Positions 1-11,073 of a stretch of DNA of 64,000 nt are shown here, piece after piece. The notes below the pieces were generated by a model that was given only the letters and a program-made list of their open reading frames with translations, did not search any database and was not told where the DNA came from. Source of the stretch: Agelas oroides. Its lineage: Eukaryota > Porifera > Demospongiae > Agelasida > Agelasidae. Numbering within the stretch: the first letter of the stretch is position 1; each line of letters starts with the position of its first letter. Made by a program: the position numbers and the translations under genes. The stretch covers positions 6,676,655 through 6,740,654 of the forward strand of contig OX422184.1 of the NCBI GenBank assembly GCA_949130485.1. The letters run 5' to 3'.

Positions 1-578
1 CAGTGGCCAAATTCGAGTACTTAAGGCTGAGCTGCCAGGGATCCAGCCGAAGCGGATACCAAGCTGGAATGTTCGATGTGGAGGTGCGGCGAGCGTGAAG
101 TGTGAGGCGCAGAGGCTCAGATTTTTAACATGCTCCAGACCTGACAGTCAGACCTTAAACCTAAGTCAAAGTCAGAGAAAAAGGTGAGAAATAAAGAAGA
201 GAAAATAAAGAGGGGAAGAAAGACAGTGACTCAGGGAGGGACTCGAACCTGTGACCTGGCAAATGGCCTGCCATGCTCTAACCAACTGAGCTACCGAAGT
301 CACTCGGCAACTCAGTGGCCAAATTCGAGTACTTAAGGCTGAGCTGCCAGGGATCCAGCCGAAGCGGATACCAAGCTGGCATGTTGGATGGGGGGGTGTG
401 GCGAGCGTGAAGCGCGAGGCGCAGAGGCTCAGATTTTTAACATGCTCCAGACCTGACAGTCAGACCTTAAACTGAAGTCAAAGTCAGAGAGAAAGGTGAG
501 AAATAAAGAAGAGAAAATAAAGAGGGGGAAAAAAGACAGTGACTCAGGGAGGGACTTGAACCCGCGACCTAGCAAATG
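1..578. repeat. Tandem duplication, period 312 bp
   Basis: The block opening with cagtggccaaattcgag at 1 reappears at 313 and stays closely similar to about 578. Unit 1 is complete with a tRNA-like tail (226-304). Unit 2 loses similarity inside that tail after aaatggg. The repeat may continue left of the window. Confidence 0.85.
226..304 (-). pseudogene. tRNA-like sequence (tRNA pseudogene or SINE head)
   Basis: The minus strand has a D-arm like agctcagttggttagagc, an anticodon-type stem TGGCA/TGCCA around a 7-nt loop, and a T-loop box ggttcgagtcc. The T-stem pairs poorly and position 33 of the loop is not T, so this is probably not a working tRNA. It matches the internal A and B boxes of a tRNA-derived SINE. 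A second, truncated copy of the T-loop end lies at about 538-575. Confidence 0.7.
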
Positions 579-891
579 GGCTGAATTTCTGGCGTTTATG
601 ACATGGTGCCATTTATGCATGGCCCTTACTGAAGTGACCTCAACCACCGTCATGACCGTCTATATTAAATTTGTACTGCCTGTGAGCAGCCTGCTGTTGA
701 TGATCCGAAGCAGCACAAACCAGAAGTAAGTCGCCACACATGCTTCAACTTCAGTCATCTCCGCTGTGAGTCACGAGCTCCAGCGATCTTTTGCAAACAT
801 TTAAAATAAATGCGCTCACTTAAAATTTACAGTATTTGGCCGCAAGCAAACAAGCATGTATGTACGTATACACACACGCGCGCAATGCAGT

Positions 892-911
892 GGGGGGGGG
901 GGGGGGGGGGG
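892..911. repeat. poly-G run
   Basis: Twenty consecutive G, preceded by a short CA/CG alternation. Homopolymer of unreliable length. Confidence 0.95.
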
Positions 912-1269
912 TAGGACAAGCTCTAAGAATCACGTGAAAAAATTATCTTAGGTATGCAGAAAGTTTACGACGACTTACAGAGATTCCAAGTTTGCCGGGG
1001 TTCAATGGGGTTCAATGCTTGGAACACTTTTGTTCTATATCCCTACATAGTCAGAAAGTCGGAGAAATCCCTGGATATGGGTGACCCCACCTTCGATGCC
1101 GAGAAAACTGCATGTTACCAATTGTAGCAGCAAACCAAAGTGCATGTTTTAGCTTTAGCGTGGCAAACTACTCCCGAAAACTGCACATAAAGCACTCAAA
1201 AGGGCTGCACCGCACGGAATCAGATGATATCACTGAGCATTGCATATCAGATTATGTGATCTTGTCCTA

Positions 1270-1294
1270 CCCCCCCCCCCCCCCCCCCCCCCCC
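1270..1294. repeat. poly-C run
   Basis: Twenty-five consecutive C. Confidence 0.95.
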
Positions 1295-3242
1295 TGGGGT
1301 TCGCTCAGGCTCACCCCAATTAGTGATATGCGCGAGGTAGCAATTAGTGCTACATGAATGACGCAATCATACTGACTGCCATAGAGGCCCACGTGAAAGG
1401 TCAACTCCATTTACACAAACAGCTTTCGTTTGTTTGGGACGAAAATTACTCAGTGGATACTGGCAGGTGAGCTCTAGATTGACTACTATAGCTCTTCCTT
1501 ATACACGAAGCATTTGAGTGTTTTCTTGGGAATCCCCATGCAAAATTCTGTGTATCATAAAATGCCATAGCTTAGCTCTCCCTTGCTCAACACATCATCT
1601 GCCTTATCCAACCAGAGGGTTATCATGTGATTCAGGAAGTCGGTTGGTAGGTCTCTCAGGGTGGCAAATCGAAGGCCTAGCACTAGCCCAAGGTTGGTAA
1701 GATTTTCTCTACCCAGAGTGATGAGGTAGCCTTTGATATCGGTAAATTGGCCATGACCTAGAAAGTAACACATTCTACTTCAAAACAGACACAGAGAGAG
1801 TTTGAGGTTTATCCTCTTTGAGTGTCATACTGCTGTAACTTGATTATCAGTATGTTCATGGCTGAAAAAATGACAACACAGTCAGACATAGGTACAGTAT
1901 TCCTGGCACACAACAGCTCTTGCTCAACTTAAGTTTTATGTGCATGCTAGGGCCACTATACTGGTACATGTACAAAAACTGTTGTAGCTATATTTTGGTT
2001 TCACCTCCAGACTTATTGCAATTAATGATCATGCATCTTAACCCCTGGTATTCTGACTTATCTCTCTCTGTTTGTAATGGGCAAGAAGGGTTATTCAGTG
2101 GACAATATTAAATTGATTCTTATACAGAGAAGGGACAGAAAGCTCCAAATCAGTTTAATACTATATGTCCCTTGGTTCAACACAAGGTTGACAGCATTCA
2201 CAACAATTTCGCTGTAGCTATCTGGAAGAACATGGTCATGTATCATGGGAAATTTCTAGCGTTTGTTGGTACTTTCTACAAAATTGAAGCAGTGTGTAAC
2301 TTACATTGTCTGTTGGTCACACAGAAGACAACCCAAATTAACATGTGTAGATTTCATGTATAGTATGTTTGTTTCCATGGTTTTGCTGTCCTTCAAAAGA
2401 CAAGCAAGAATATTATAAGCCCTGGCCCAATTCACTACTAGTAGTGTGCCCAGGTCTCCTTGTTGCTTGCTTCAGAGTTATAAAAGCTGGGGTGGGCTAT
2501 ATTTGGGCTACAAATACAAAGTTTAGCTACCTTGGTAGTGGCAGGCGGGTAAGCTATCTAGTGCAGCAGAAATAGCTATGCTCTACACCCTTCCCTTCTC
2601 AAATTACTCAGTGAAAAACATACCTAAGGGTGCATCATCCACCAACTCAATGGGTACGTCTGCCATAATTTTCCCACCGCATTAGATTTGCTGCAAGGTT
2701 GAAGGCTTGAGGTGGCGAAGCTGGGCAAGCTTAAAGATTGCCATGACAAGTTTCCTTCAGGACAACGCCCGTATCCGTATGCCGACTCACTTGATGTGGT
2801 GATGTCATACTGAATTGTAATGTGCGCATTGCGCCCGCATGCAGAACGAAGGTCGTCTGCGCCGATCCACATTTCATTTGCAGGGAGTTGCTAGGCTGTT
2901 GCCGAAATAAAAAATAAATATGTTGTGCTGTCATCATTGTTTTGGCTGTGTACACTTGTAGTTTTGCAGAATTCACCACATCAAAAAATTGCAATGTAAA
3001 ATAATTTGTGCCATGTGAACTATCAAACCATGCTAAATAGTAGCTAGCCTTGGTCCCTGGCTCTAGCTACCTCACTTTTTTCCTGTGGTTCTAGTACCAA
3101 GGATAGCCAAACAATTCAATTGGCCAGGGACACTCAACGTGTAACGTTCCAGCACTTCCTCACCTCCAATTTTTACCTGCACCAGCTAGGCTCATGAATC
3201 TCATCTGCTACATTCCTCCTACAAGAACAACAAACAGCAAAG

Positions 3243-3282
3243 ATGGCGGAAACACCAGGGACCAGACAAACTCCTGTGAAAT
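3243..3282 (+). CDS. Exon 1, start codon
   Basis: ATG at 3243 opens a 13-residue peptide (MAETPGTRQTPVK) and runs into a strong donor, AT|GTGAGT, at 3283 in phase 1. The following 57-bp intron ends at TAG 3337-3339. It is very short and its acceptor lacks a good pyrimidine tract, but the reading frame continues into the Death-domain exon. Confidence 0.6.
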
Positions 3283-6200
3283 GTGAGTTTAGTACTGATC
3301 AGTTCTGCTTTTGATATGCGTAGGAAAATGTCACCGTAGTATTGCGTACCATGAGATACGACCTGATCATTTCTCCACCAGCAGCTCCAGCCACGCCCAC
3401 TCTGAAAGAACTCTCGAATGCGCTGGACTCGGTCATGGATTGGCATCTGCTTGGAGTGAAGTTGGGAATAAAAGCTCATGAACTTGAAACAGTCGAGAAG
3501 AACTACCATGGGGATATTGTACGTTGCAAGCACGAGATGTTGGATCGCTGGCTTCAAAATGCCATACTTCCCACATGGAAAGCAGTTGCTGATGCCCTTT
3601 GTCGGATGGGAAAGCACGCAGTTGCCTCGAAGATTCGAAAAAAGCATTGCAGCTCCTCCACTGCCACTGGTGTGTGTCTATTAGATATTTTGATAGAACA
3701 AGCTGAGAAGTTGAAATAATTAATATCTAGTTCATAGTAGCTGGTAGGACAGGTTACTATCTATAGCTAACTACTGTATCGAGGAAGAAAAGCTACCATA
3801 CTGTGCCAATGGATCACTTTGTAATTTGGAAGGTGTTGTATAGATCTTCCCGAGTTTTCTCTGGGCAACTAAAATGAGATTTACAGGTGGTGTTTTTTTT
3901 TTTTGTTCAAGAATGCTTTATTTTACATGCACAGACACTGGGACTCCATTGGCCATTAGTCTTCAGAATCCATCTGTAGCTGTTGCACAGCACAACATCA
4001 CAATGATCCAAGGGAAATTTGCAATACTAGTGACGAAAAGTTGCAGAAGGCTACAGAATAGAGAGACCAACATCGAAGATATCCAGATGTTCCTCATCAC
4101 GATGTATTCCTCCCCGAATTCAAGAGATGGGTGTGGCATGGTCACCTCGGTGGTAGAGTCTGCTAAAAGCCTGAGTGAAATCTTTCGAGCACTCAGCAAA
4201 TACGGGCTCTGGGATTACCTCAACTACTCCTTGCTGCAGAGAATGATTAAAGAGTTTGCTCAAGATGACAAAGAGCTGAATGACATGATGGAGCAGTACC
4301 AGCAAGATCTAACAGGCCACATTTTGGCTTTGCAGATTCAAACGTACCTGGATGCCACCCATTACAAGGTCACCATAAACAACAGTGAAAACTTAGGTGA
4401 TGAGATAATTTCAGCTCTTCCACCACAGCAAAACTCTGCACTTTTCAAAAAGCTTACAGTAAAAGTCAAGGCTAATGTCACTGATCACACCGTTGGCTAC
4501 GTGGAGGATCTGTGGGAGTCACTTGCAAAACAGTTTGCACTCCCCCGACCTGCAATGATACTTCACAACATTGCTGAGGGGTGCATAGGCATCACATGGC
4601 TCATCCCCAACAATCTAGTCAGGCATGTCACAAGAATGGCACAAGAAACCACAAGCCTGTTGGTTGAAGAGCACATACTAAGGGTGATGCTGGAGGAACA
4701 GGCAATCTATCCCATAGATACTGAGCTGGAGACCAAGCCCCCTCTACCAAACACCGAACCCCCTCTAATGAAGACTGATCACCCTCTACTGGAGACTGAG
4801 CCCCCTCTACCAAAGACCGACACCCCTCTGCTGGAGACCAGGTTTGTTCAATTGGAAACTGAGCCCTCTCAACTTGAAACTGAGCCCGCTCTACTGAAGA
4901 CTGAGCTCTCTCTACTGGAGACTGAGCCTTCTCTACCGCAGACTGAAACCCCTCTGCTGGAGAATGAGCCCCCTCTACTGGAGACCAGGTTTGTTCAATT
5001 GGAAACTGAGCCCTCTCAACTTGAAACTGAGCCCGCTCTACTGAAGACTGAGCTCTCTCTACTGGAGACTGAGCCTTCTCTACCGCAGACTGAAACCCCT
5101 CTGCTGGAGAATGAGCCCCCTCTACTGGAGACCAAACACTGTCTACTGAAGACCGAGCCCCCTCTACCGAAGACCAAGCCTCTTCTACTGGAGACCGAGC
5201 CCTCTCTACTGAAGACCAAGCCCCCTCTACTGGAGACTGACTCACCTTTACTGGAGACTAAGCTTGTTCCACTGACTTCTCTACTGGAGACTGAGCCGTC
5301 TCTACTGGAGACTGAGCCCGCTGTACTGGAGACTGAGCCCTCTCTAGTGGAGACTGAGCCACTGGAGATTGAGTCCCCTCTACTGGAGACTAAGCCTGCT
5401 TTACCAAAGACTGAGCCCACTCCACCAAAGACTGAGCCTCCTCTACTAGAGACTGACTCCCCTTTACTGAAGACCATGCCCCCTCTACTGGAGACTGAGC
5501 CCCCTCTACTGGAGACCAAACCCCCTCTACTCGAGACCAAGCCCACTCTACTGAAGACTGAACTGCCTTTACTGGAGACTGAGCTACTGAAGACCAAACT
5601 CTCTCTACTGAAGACCAAACTGGAGACCAAGCTCCCTCTACTGGAGACCAAGCACCTTCTACTAGAGACCAAGCCTTCTCTGCTGGAGACCAAGCCCACT
5701 CTACTTGCGACTGAGCCTCTGCTACTGGAGATTGAGGCCCCTCTACAGGATACTGAGCCCCCAGAAGAGTGCATTGGACTAGAACTGGTGCAACTACAGC
5801 TTGCTGAATTAGAAGCAAGAATTCAGGATTCAAAAGCTACACTTGCTGCCAAGGAAGCTGAAATGAATGAACGTGAACGGCAAATCATGGAAACTTTTGA
5901 TGCTGAACTACAGCAAAAAGAAGCAGAGATTGCATTAGTACGTGCCTCTATGGAAAATGAGATAAGAATTCTAAAGGAACAGTTTTCCACCATGCTGAGT
6001 ACAAAAGAAAAACAGATTTCAACACTTCAAAAGTCCTATCAGAGCATAATATTATCAAAGAATGAACTGTTGTCCTGTAAGGAGGATACAATTGAAAGGT
6101 ACATTGCTACAGTACAAGCACTGCATGACCAACTTGCTCGGATGCAGAGAATTCTCAGCACAAAACACCAGGTAAGCTAAAAGTTTTAATTTGGCATCGT

Positions 6201-9200
6201 AATGTGCAAACAAGAAAGTTTGTTGCAGCAAGATAGTTGCAACTGAACAAGCTAGTAGGTGTAATCCCATTGCAATTGGCAGCTGCTGCTTGTGACTTCA
6301 GTCATGACAAAGTCTTTTTCCACTCTACTAGGATCATTCAAAGTTGCACTACTGTACTAGCCTCGTTCCCACACCTTCTCACCGTACAGTTTTTGATAGC
6401 TTGGAGTATGCAAAAACGGAGGGGGAAGACCTGGTCCATTTCATCACGTGAATGACGTCAGTGTCTACCCAGGTAGACAGAGGAGGGGAGGGGTCCCCAA
6501 TCGAAATAATGCATTTCGCACACGCATTCTTTGTTTTGAACCAGGAGCGGCACATTTTTCACTTCGCTAAAGTCTGAAATTCCAGCACTTGGGGCAGAAA
6601 CTACAAGATAAGGCCTCAAGCTCGTTCTTTCGATTGGGGACCCCTCCCCCCTCTGTCTACCTAGGTAGACACTGATGTCATTCACGTGATAAAATGGACC
6701 AGGCCTTCCCCCTCCATTTTGCATACTGCAAGCGATCAAAAACTGGACGGTGGGAGGCCTGGGATATGAAGCTTAAGGCAATTCAGAATACAATAGCTAG
6801 TAGCTTAATTACCAGTTATCGTCCCATTTCACAATTCCATCAAGCTTCACAAAAAGCCAAAGAACTAGCCAGTCTAAAGCTTCATTCCCAGGCCTTTATT
6901 ATCTGTGCATACAACACTCAGTAGTTACCTTGAGCACTGTGTTGACATGCACCCTTCATGATTGGCATGCACCTTCCACATCAGCTCAGGCTTAGAGCTA
7001 ACACCCTGATGGACAAGGTTTCCAGTCCAAGTTCATACCCAAAATGTAATTCATAGCAGTTTAAAAACAAAATTCAAGTTGAAGAATGTTTCTAATTGAA
7101 TTTGAGGTGAGTTTTCTCACCTCTTGGTATGCCATAAGGAAAGCTTGTCTAAATTCATGACTGTGATTATGGACACAAGCTAGACATTGATAGCATTTAG
7201 TTGTTATGAAAAGTATACCACTGCTTGGTAACAGTTAACTGGTACATGTGCACCTCTTGCAAACACAAGCACAATATGTGGTATATGGCCTTCCATATAA
7301 TAAAGGCCTGGGAATGAAGCTTTAGACTGGCTAGTTCTTTGGCTTTTTGTGAAGCTTGATGGAATTATGAAATGGGATGATAACTGGTAATTAAGCTACT
7401 ACCTATTGTATTCTGAATTGCCTGTCAGCTGATCCGACACATGTAGACTTATCTCCCATGCATGAGGTTCTGTGCGTGCCATGCATATAATGAGTGAGTT
7501 AGACACACTTCCTTCAGCACTTCAACCAGCATAAAAGTAGCCACTAAAAAGTAACCGGTTTAGGGACTACCAGGTAGAGATATCTCTGGATGACCTTCAC
7601 TACATGATCATGTTGAAGTTCACCTAAATGTCTCACGGTGACCATCACTTTGTAGTTTTTACAGTGCACATAACCTAGTGTTTCATGAATGATTCATACA
7701 CACAAGATCAACTCCCACTCACATGAGATCAAATTCTATGATATCAACTTACCACAAGGCCAACTCCCACCAGTTCAACTTCCTACAATATTTAACATTC
7801 AACAAAATGTTCTTAACCCTTTACCTATAGTTGTCATCAAAATTCGGCCACATGTTATCAGTTGGCGCAATCCTTTATGAAGATAGGTTCTGCGCTAGCA
7901 GAAAGGGTGGGACATGGGGAGGTGGGTGGGTGACATCCTCTGGGTGACAGTGCACGGTGGCTGTTGCAGCTGGCTATAGCAAGGCTTGTCAGTGCTGGAT
8001 GCGTCGTTTTGTGATTCTTGCACAGACAAGCATAGAAAACAGTCCTTTCACCTTGTAGGGACTCCATTTCTGGCTTTTTAGGCAGCTTTCAGTCTGGAGG
8101 AGCATTCTCTGGTCGGAGAACCCTGACTATTGAATGCTCACCTTCTTTCACCTGTATTTCCACTTCTGCCAGGAGTTAGCCCGAGAAACATGATCCACAG
8201 CTTCCTTCAGAAGTTCTTTGCAGGTTCCAGACCCTGACCACACCCACTCATTACCAAGTGTTCAATAGTCAGGGCCCTCTGACCAGAGAACGCTCCTCCA
8301 GACTGAAAGCTGCCTAAAAAGCCAGAAATGGAGTCCCTACAAGGTGAAAGGATGATTATCTACGCTTGTTTGTGCAAGAAAGCCGAAGAATGGGCCGGGC
8401 CATCCAGCGCTGACCAGGCCTTTTCTATAGCCAGCTGCAACAGCCGCCATGCACTGTCACCCAGAGGGGTGCACCCACCCACCTCCCCCTGTCCCACCCT
8501 TTCTGCTACTGCAGAACCTATCTTCAAAACGGATTGTGCCAACTGATGAAGTGCAGCCGAATTTTGATGATGTCTATACTCATCATTCATAGTTAAAGGG
8601 TCATTTTTTCCCTCCATATTTGGCAACAGAGAAACCATATGAATGCATGGTCACTTTTAGGACTTTTGACAAGGTTTTGACACAAATATTCATTTGGGTT
8701 GGACAGAAATTCACTTTGTAGCATCACTAGGGCATTGCCCATCTGTGTAAGTTTGAAATCTTAACTAGTAGTGGCTAGTGAGTTTGTAACAACAGTTTTA
8801 CACCTTGAAACAGGTATTTTGCTGAATATTACCACACTGTTTAAGTTTGAGCTTTCAAACTCTCGTCATTTATGTATCTTCAGATGGAGTGCGTACAGCT
8901 CAATTTTCAGCTCTTAACTAGCACTGCCTAAAGACAGCACAACTATAAATTGTTTCACAACTAAAAAGTGTTTCCCAACACAGTCCATGAAGTGAAGCCA
9001 TAGTGGCACAGCTAAGTCAAGTGACATGTGACTCCCACAAGTACAAGTGTCCCAGTTTGTACAGTTTCTTGAATGTAGCAGAAAACCTTAAAAACTTCAA
9101 AGTTGGTTCTCTTGCTCTGAAACACTGTAGCTATATAGTCAGGTGACAAGGTATTTTACAGCTGAAGTGCAATGACTGAAACAAGTCCATGTCTATACTA

Positions 9201-10820
9201 TGAATGCTGCAGTTAGTCATGGATTAGAATCTTTATGTATACTTAATCTTGAAGCAGTAGCACACAAAGCTGGCAAAGTTTTGGGTTGATAGCTTAGCTC
9301 CTGATGTGGTCATGCTCCCTGCTGATAGGTACCGTAATTGGGTATGTTTCTCGCTGAGTGATAAGTGTATTTTTGATTTCTAGGACCATGCAGAGCTGTG
9401 TACTATCTATACTAGAACATTTTGTTGGACACAGGGTGTCTCCTTGTCAACATTTCAGAGACAGCCATTACCATTACATCATCTTCTTACTAATTGTAAA
9501 TGAGTGTGTGTAGCCAGGTATACTATTCCTGATTGCAATTCTACAGGCATAGGCAATTTTATCAGAGGGTGTAAAATGGTCACTCCAGTAATCCATTCAA
9601 CTAGCCTAGTGCAGTGATTATTGACAGCTCTGGAACATTTATACAGTGTTACATGTATAAAATAGCCTCTATATAATGTTTATTCACATAGCCAAATATG
9701 CATGAATCACATGATAAGAAGTTTCCCAATTTCATGCATCACAATTCCACAATTGTAGTCTCACCTGATGTCTCCAGATGCTGAACTGATGTGGAGACAA
9801 TGTGCCAACCTACCAGCAGCAATTACCAATGCTCAGGCTACTTTGGTCAGTGGTAAAGTGTATGTAGGTGGTGGTGATACTGGGACAGAGGAGGGTGATT
9901 ACCTTCTTTTTAGGTATAGCCCAGTAACAGGTGAGTGGAGTACCATGGCCATTCCGTGCCCAGTAAAGCTGTTTGGTCTGGCTCAGTTGCTTGACGTGGT
10001 GACGCTTGTTGGAGGCATAGCATGGTCAGATGGAAACACCACAAGTGATATCTACCTGTTTGATGAGGATAGGCAAGCATGGATGACATCAGTTCCCCCC
10101 ATGCCCACTGCAAGGCACTCAGTGACTGCAGTTCACCATGAGAAATCCCTGATAGTCATAGGTGGTACATCACCGTCTGGCAACCTTCTCAAAGAAGTAG
10201 AGGTTTTCAATGGTCAGATGTGGTTCACAGCAGATCCACTTCCTTACCCTTGCAGTGCTATGTCCTGTGCAGTGAATGATGGTATTTGTTATCTAATGGG
10301 AGGCACAAAATCCATAGGTGTCATGACAACGTCCACGGGGGTACTGACTAAGTCAGTGCTGTGTGCCAATATTGCAGTACTTATGTATGATAAGATAGCA
10401 GAACAGCTTCAAAGACGGGGGTCACTTAGTGGAGCAAGCAGCAAGTCAAGTTCATCATCAGGATATTCCAGTGGTGTATCTAGTGTACTTTCACAAATTT
10501 CTCTTGAAAACCCAGCAGAAACATGGAGCACCTTAGCAGAAGTTCATCACCATCATTCTTCTGTGGCTATTTTAGCAGGGTGTCTTGTAGCTATTGGTGG
10601 TTCGAAACACAACATGGTCAGGTCAACTGTTGAGAAATCAATTCATGCTTACTGCCATTCTATTCGCAAGTGGGTGCATGTTGGAGATCTACCATCTGCG
10701 GTTGCTCAATGTGCTTCTGTTCTCCTTCCAACTGGTGACCTTATGGTTATCGGTGGGACAAATAGTAGGCTGGAGAGGTCTTGTGCTGTCCTGAAGGGGT
10801 ACATTACTCATCATAGATAA
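3243..10820 (+). CDS. Death domain / heptad-repeat / coiled-coil / Kelch protein (four-exon gene model)
   Basis: Model: exons 3243-3282, 3340-3669, 3935-6171 and 9759-10820, joined at phases 1, 1 and 0. They give 1,222 aa without a stop. Order: Death domain (about residues 29-110), an unfamiliar helical region (about 124-385), a Pro/Leu/Glu/Thr heptad repeat (about 386-732), a coiled coil (about 735-869) and a Kelch propeller (about 870-1222). Death domains assemble signalling complexes by homotypic contact and Kelch propellers bind proteins. Together with the coiled coil this suggests a cytoplasmic oligomeric adaptor. There is no signal peptide or TM segment. The weakest joins are the GTGTGT donor at 3670 and the 3.6-kb last intron, so the Kelch exon could be a separate gene. 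The specific function is unknown. Confidence 0.65.
3340..3669 (+). CDS. Exon 2, Death domain
   Basis: The translation shows the Death-fold pattern: LKELSNAL, DWHLLGVKLGI, ELETVEKNY, RCKHEMLDRWLQ, TWKAVADALCRMG, VASKIRKKH. The W-LG-LGI and ML-WL core positions are all present. The frame is open upstream of any ATG, as expected for an internal exon. I place the donor at 3670 (CTG|GTGTGT) because phase 1 then matches the next exon. Reading through would end at the TAA 3717-3719. Confidence 0.8.
3935..6171 (+). CDS. Exon 3, helical region, heptad repeat and coiled coil
   Basis: The acceptor is CACAG at 3930-3934, after a long T tract. The first 260 or so residues are amphipathic and helix-like (NIEDIQMFLITMYSS, DYLNYSLLQRMIKEF). 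I do not recognise this domain. From about 4720 to 5760 a 7-residue unit of the type ETEPPLL repeats almost without break, with ET/KT and LL nearly fixed. From about 5770 the sequence becomes a charged coiled coil (LAELEARIQDSKATLAAKEA and onward). It ends at CACCAG|GTAAGC (6172) in phase 0. The ATG at 3874 lies in the upstream intron of this model. Confidence 0.75.
4841..5134 (+). repeat. 147-bp tandem duplication inside the heptad repeat
   Basis: 4841-4987 and 4988-5134 read as near-identical copies of a 49-codon segment that begins at ggtttgttcaattgg. 147 is a multiple of both 3 and 21, so frame and heptad register are kept. Confidence 0.9.
6358..6774. mobile_element. Foldback MITE (TAGCCTCGTTCCC family)
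   Basis: The outer part tagcctcgttccc..tttttgatagc..gtatgcaaaaacgg..ggtccatttcatcacgtgaatgacgtcag returns inverted as cattcacgtgataaaatggacc..gcatactgcaagcgatcaaaaactgg..gaggcctggg. The arms extend inward through ggtccccaatcgaaa, about 130-150 bp each. A 81-bp relative lies at 57044-57124. Confidence 0.8.
6777..7422. mobile_element. Foldback element with about 125-bp inverted arms
   Basis: Left arm 6777-6901 (ggcaattcagaatac to aaggcctttatt in sense) returns inverted at 7299-7422 (aataaaggcctgggaatg to gtattctgaattgcc). The inner ends carry the cattcccaggcc motif of the neighbouring family. The loop has no coding capacity. Confidence 0.85.
7817..8600. mobile_element. Large foldback element, about 320-bp arms
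   Basis: Arms 7817-8136 and 8259-8600 are inverted copies (ccctttacctatag to agttaaaggg). Both arms therefore show the same small open frame beginning MESLQGER, on opposite strands. A fragment of one arm recurs at about 28340-28390 (taggttccgtaccagcagaaag). Confidence 0.85.
9759..10820 (+). CDS. Exon 4, Kelch repeat propeller
   Basis: The 350-odd residues carry repeated Kelch signatures: KVYVGGGDTG with WSTM, VTLVGGIAWSDG with AWMTSVPPMPTARHS, LIVIGGTSPSG with MWFTADPLPYP, GICYLMGGTKS, CLVAIGGSKH with KWVHVGDLPSA, and LMVIGGTNS. That makes five to six blades, with a Ser-rich insertion (GASSKSSSSSGYSSG) between blades 4 and 5. The acceptor ATTGTAG at 9752-9758 gives phase 0, matching exon 3. 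If it were a separate gene, the first Met would be 9768. Confidence 0.85.
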   Translation, partial: SHLMSPDAELMWRQCANLPAAITNAQATLVSGKVYVGGGDTGTEEGDYLLFRYSPVTGEWSTMAIPCPVKLFGLAQLLDVVTLVGGIAWSDGNTTSDIYLFDEDRQAWMTSVPPMPTARHSVTAVHHEKSLIVIGGTSPSGNLLKEVEVFNGQMWFTADPLPYPCSAMSCAVNDGICYLMGGTKSIGVMTTSTGVLTKSVLCANIAVLMYDKIAEQLQRRGSLSGASSKSSSSSGYSSGVSSVLSQISLENPAETWSTLAEVHHHHSSVAILAGCLVAIGGSKHNMVRSTVEKSIHAYCHSIRKWVHVGDLPSAVAQCASVLLPTGDLMVIGGTNSRLERSCAVLKGYITHHR

Positions 10821-11073
10821 TGTAGACTTGCATTTTGAAAAGTGTGTTTTATAGTACTCTACCATGCATCATTTCTTCATATTGTGACTTTTTCAGTGAC
10901 TCCTTGTTCATTTTTATAATTAATAGTAAGATTACCCTTGTTCATTATGCCTTAGCTAAGCTCAAGTAAGTTCTTGCTTCACTTGTCTTGCCCCTAGGTA
11001 AGGGAAAGTAGCTCCACTAGTTGACCCACTCACCTATGAAAGTGCTTAAATAGTTCGAGATCTGTTTAGTCTA
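10821..11073. other. Region 3' of the Kelch exon
   Basis: AT-rich. There is no clear AATAAA close to the TAA at 10818-10820, and I see no further feature. Confidence 0.4.

Larger units (their letters stand above)
579..3242. other. Intergenic stretch without a recognised gene
   Basis: Apart from the two homopolymers I see no coding region. Open frames are short (up to 87 codons) and resemble nothing I know. The part at about 2640-2890 is richer in CpG than its surroundings and could be a promoter-type region upstream of the gene starting at 3243, but no motif proves it. Confidence 0.5.
6172..9758 (+). other. Last intron of the Death/Kelch gene (or intergenic)
   Basis: Holds three foldback elements (6358-6774, 6777-7422, 7817-8600). 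The remainder (7423-7816, 8601-9758) shows no coding signal to me. Confidence 0.55.

Noticed and set aside
226-304. Functional tRNA gene on the minus strand
   Set aside because: Poor T-stem, no U33 in the best anticodon loop, and it is part of a repeated unit with a truncated second copy.
2624-2994. Minus-strand frames of 82 and 87 codons in a CpG-richer stretch
   Set aside because: No recognisable motif, two overlapping frames compete, and no splice or start context supports either.
4628-5833. Long minus-strand open frames (205, 252 and 147 codons) opposite the heptad repeat
   Set aside because: They are forced by the 21-bp repeat, which has no stop in several frames. The plus frame continues into Death-domain and coiled-coil coding sequence and the minus frames do not.
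8328-8546. MESLQGER frame as a gene, with a twin at 7858-8067
   Set aside because: Both lie in the arms of one foldback element and mirror each other. There is no sign of splicing or a promoter.
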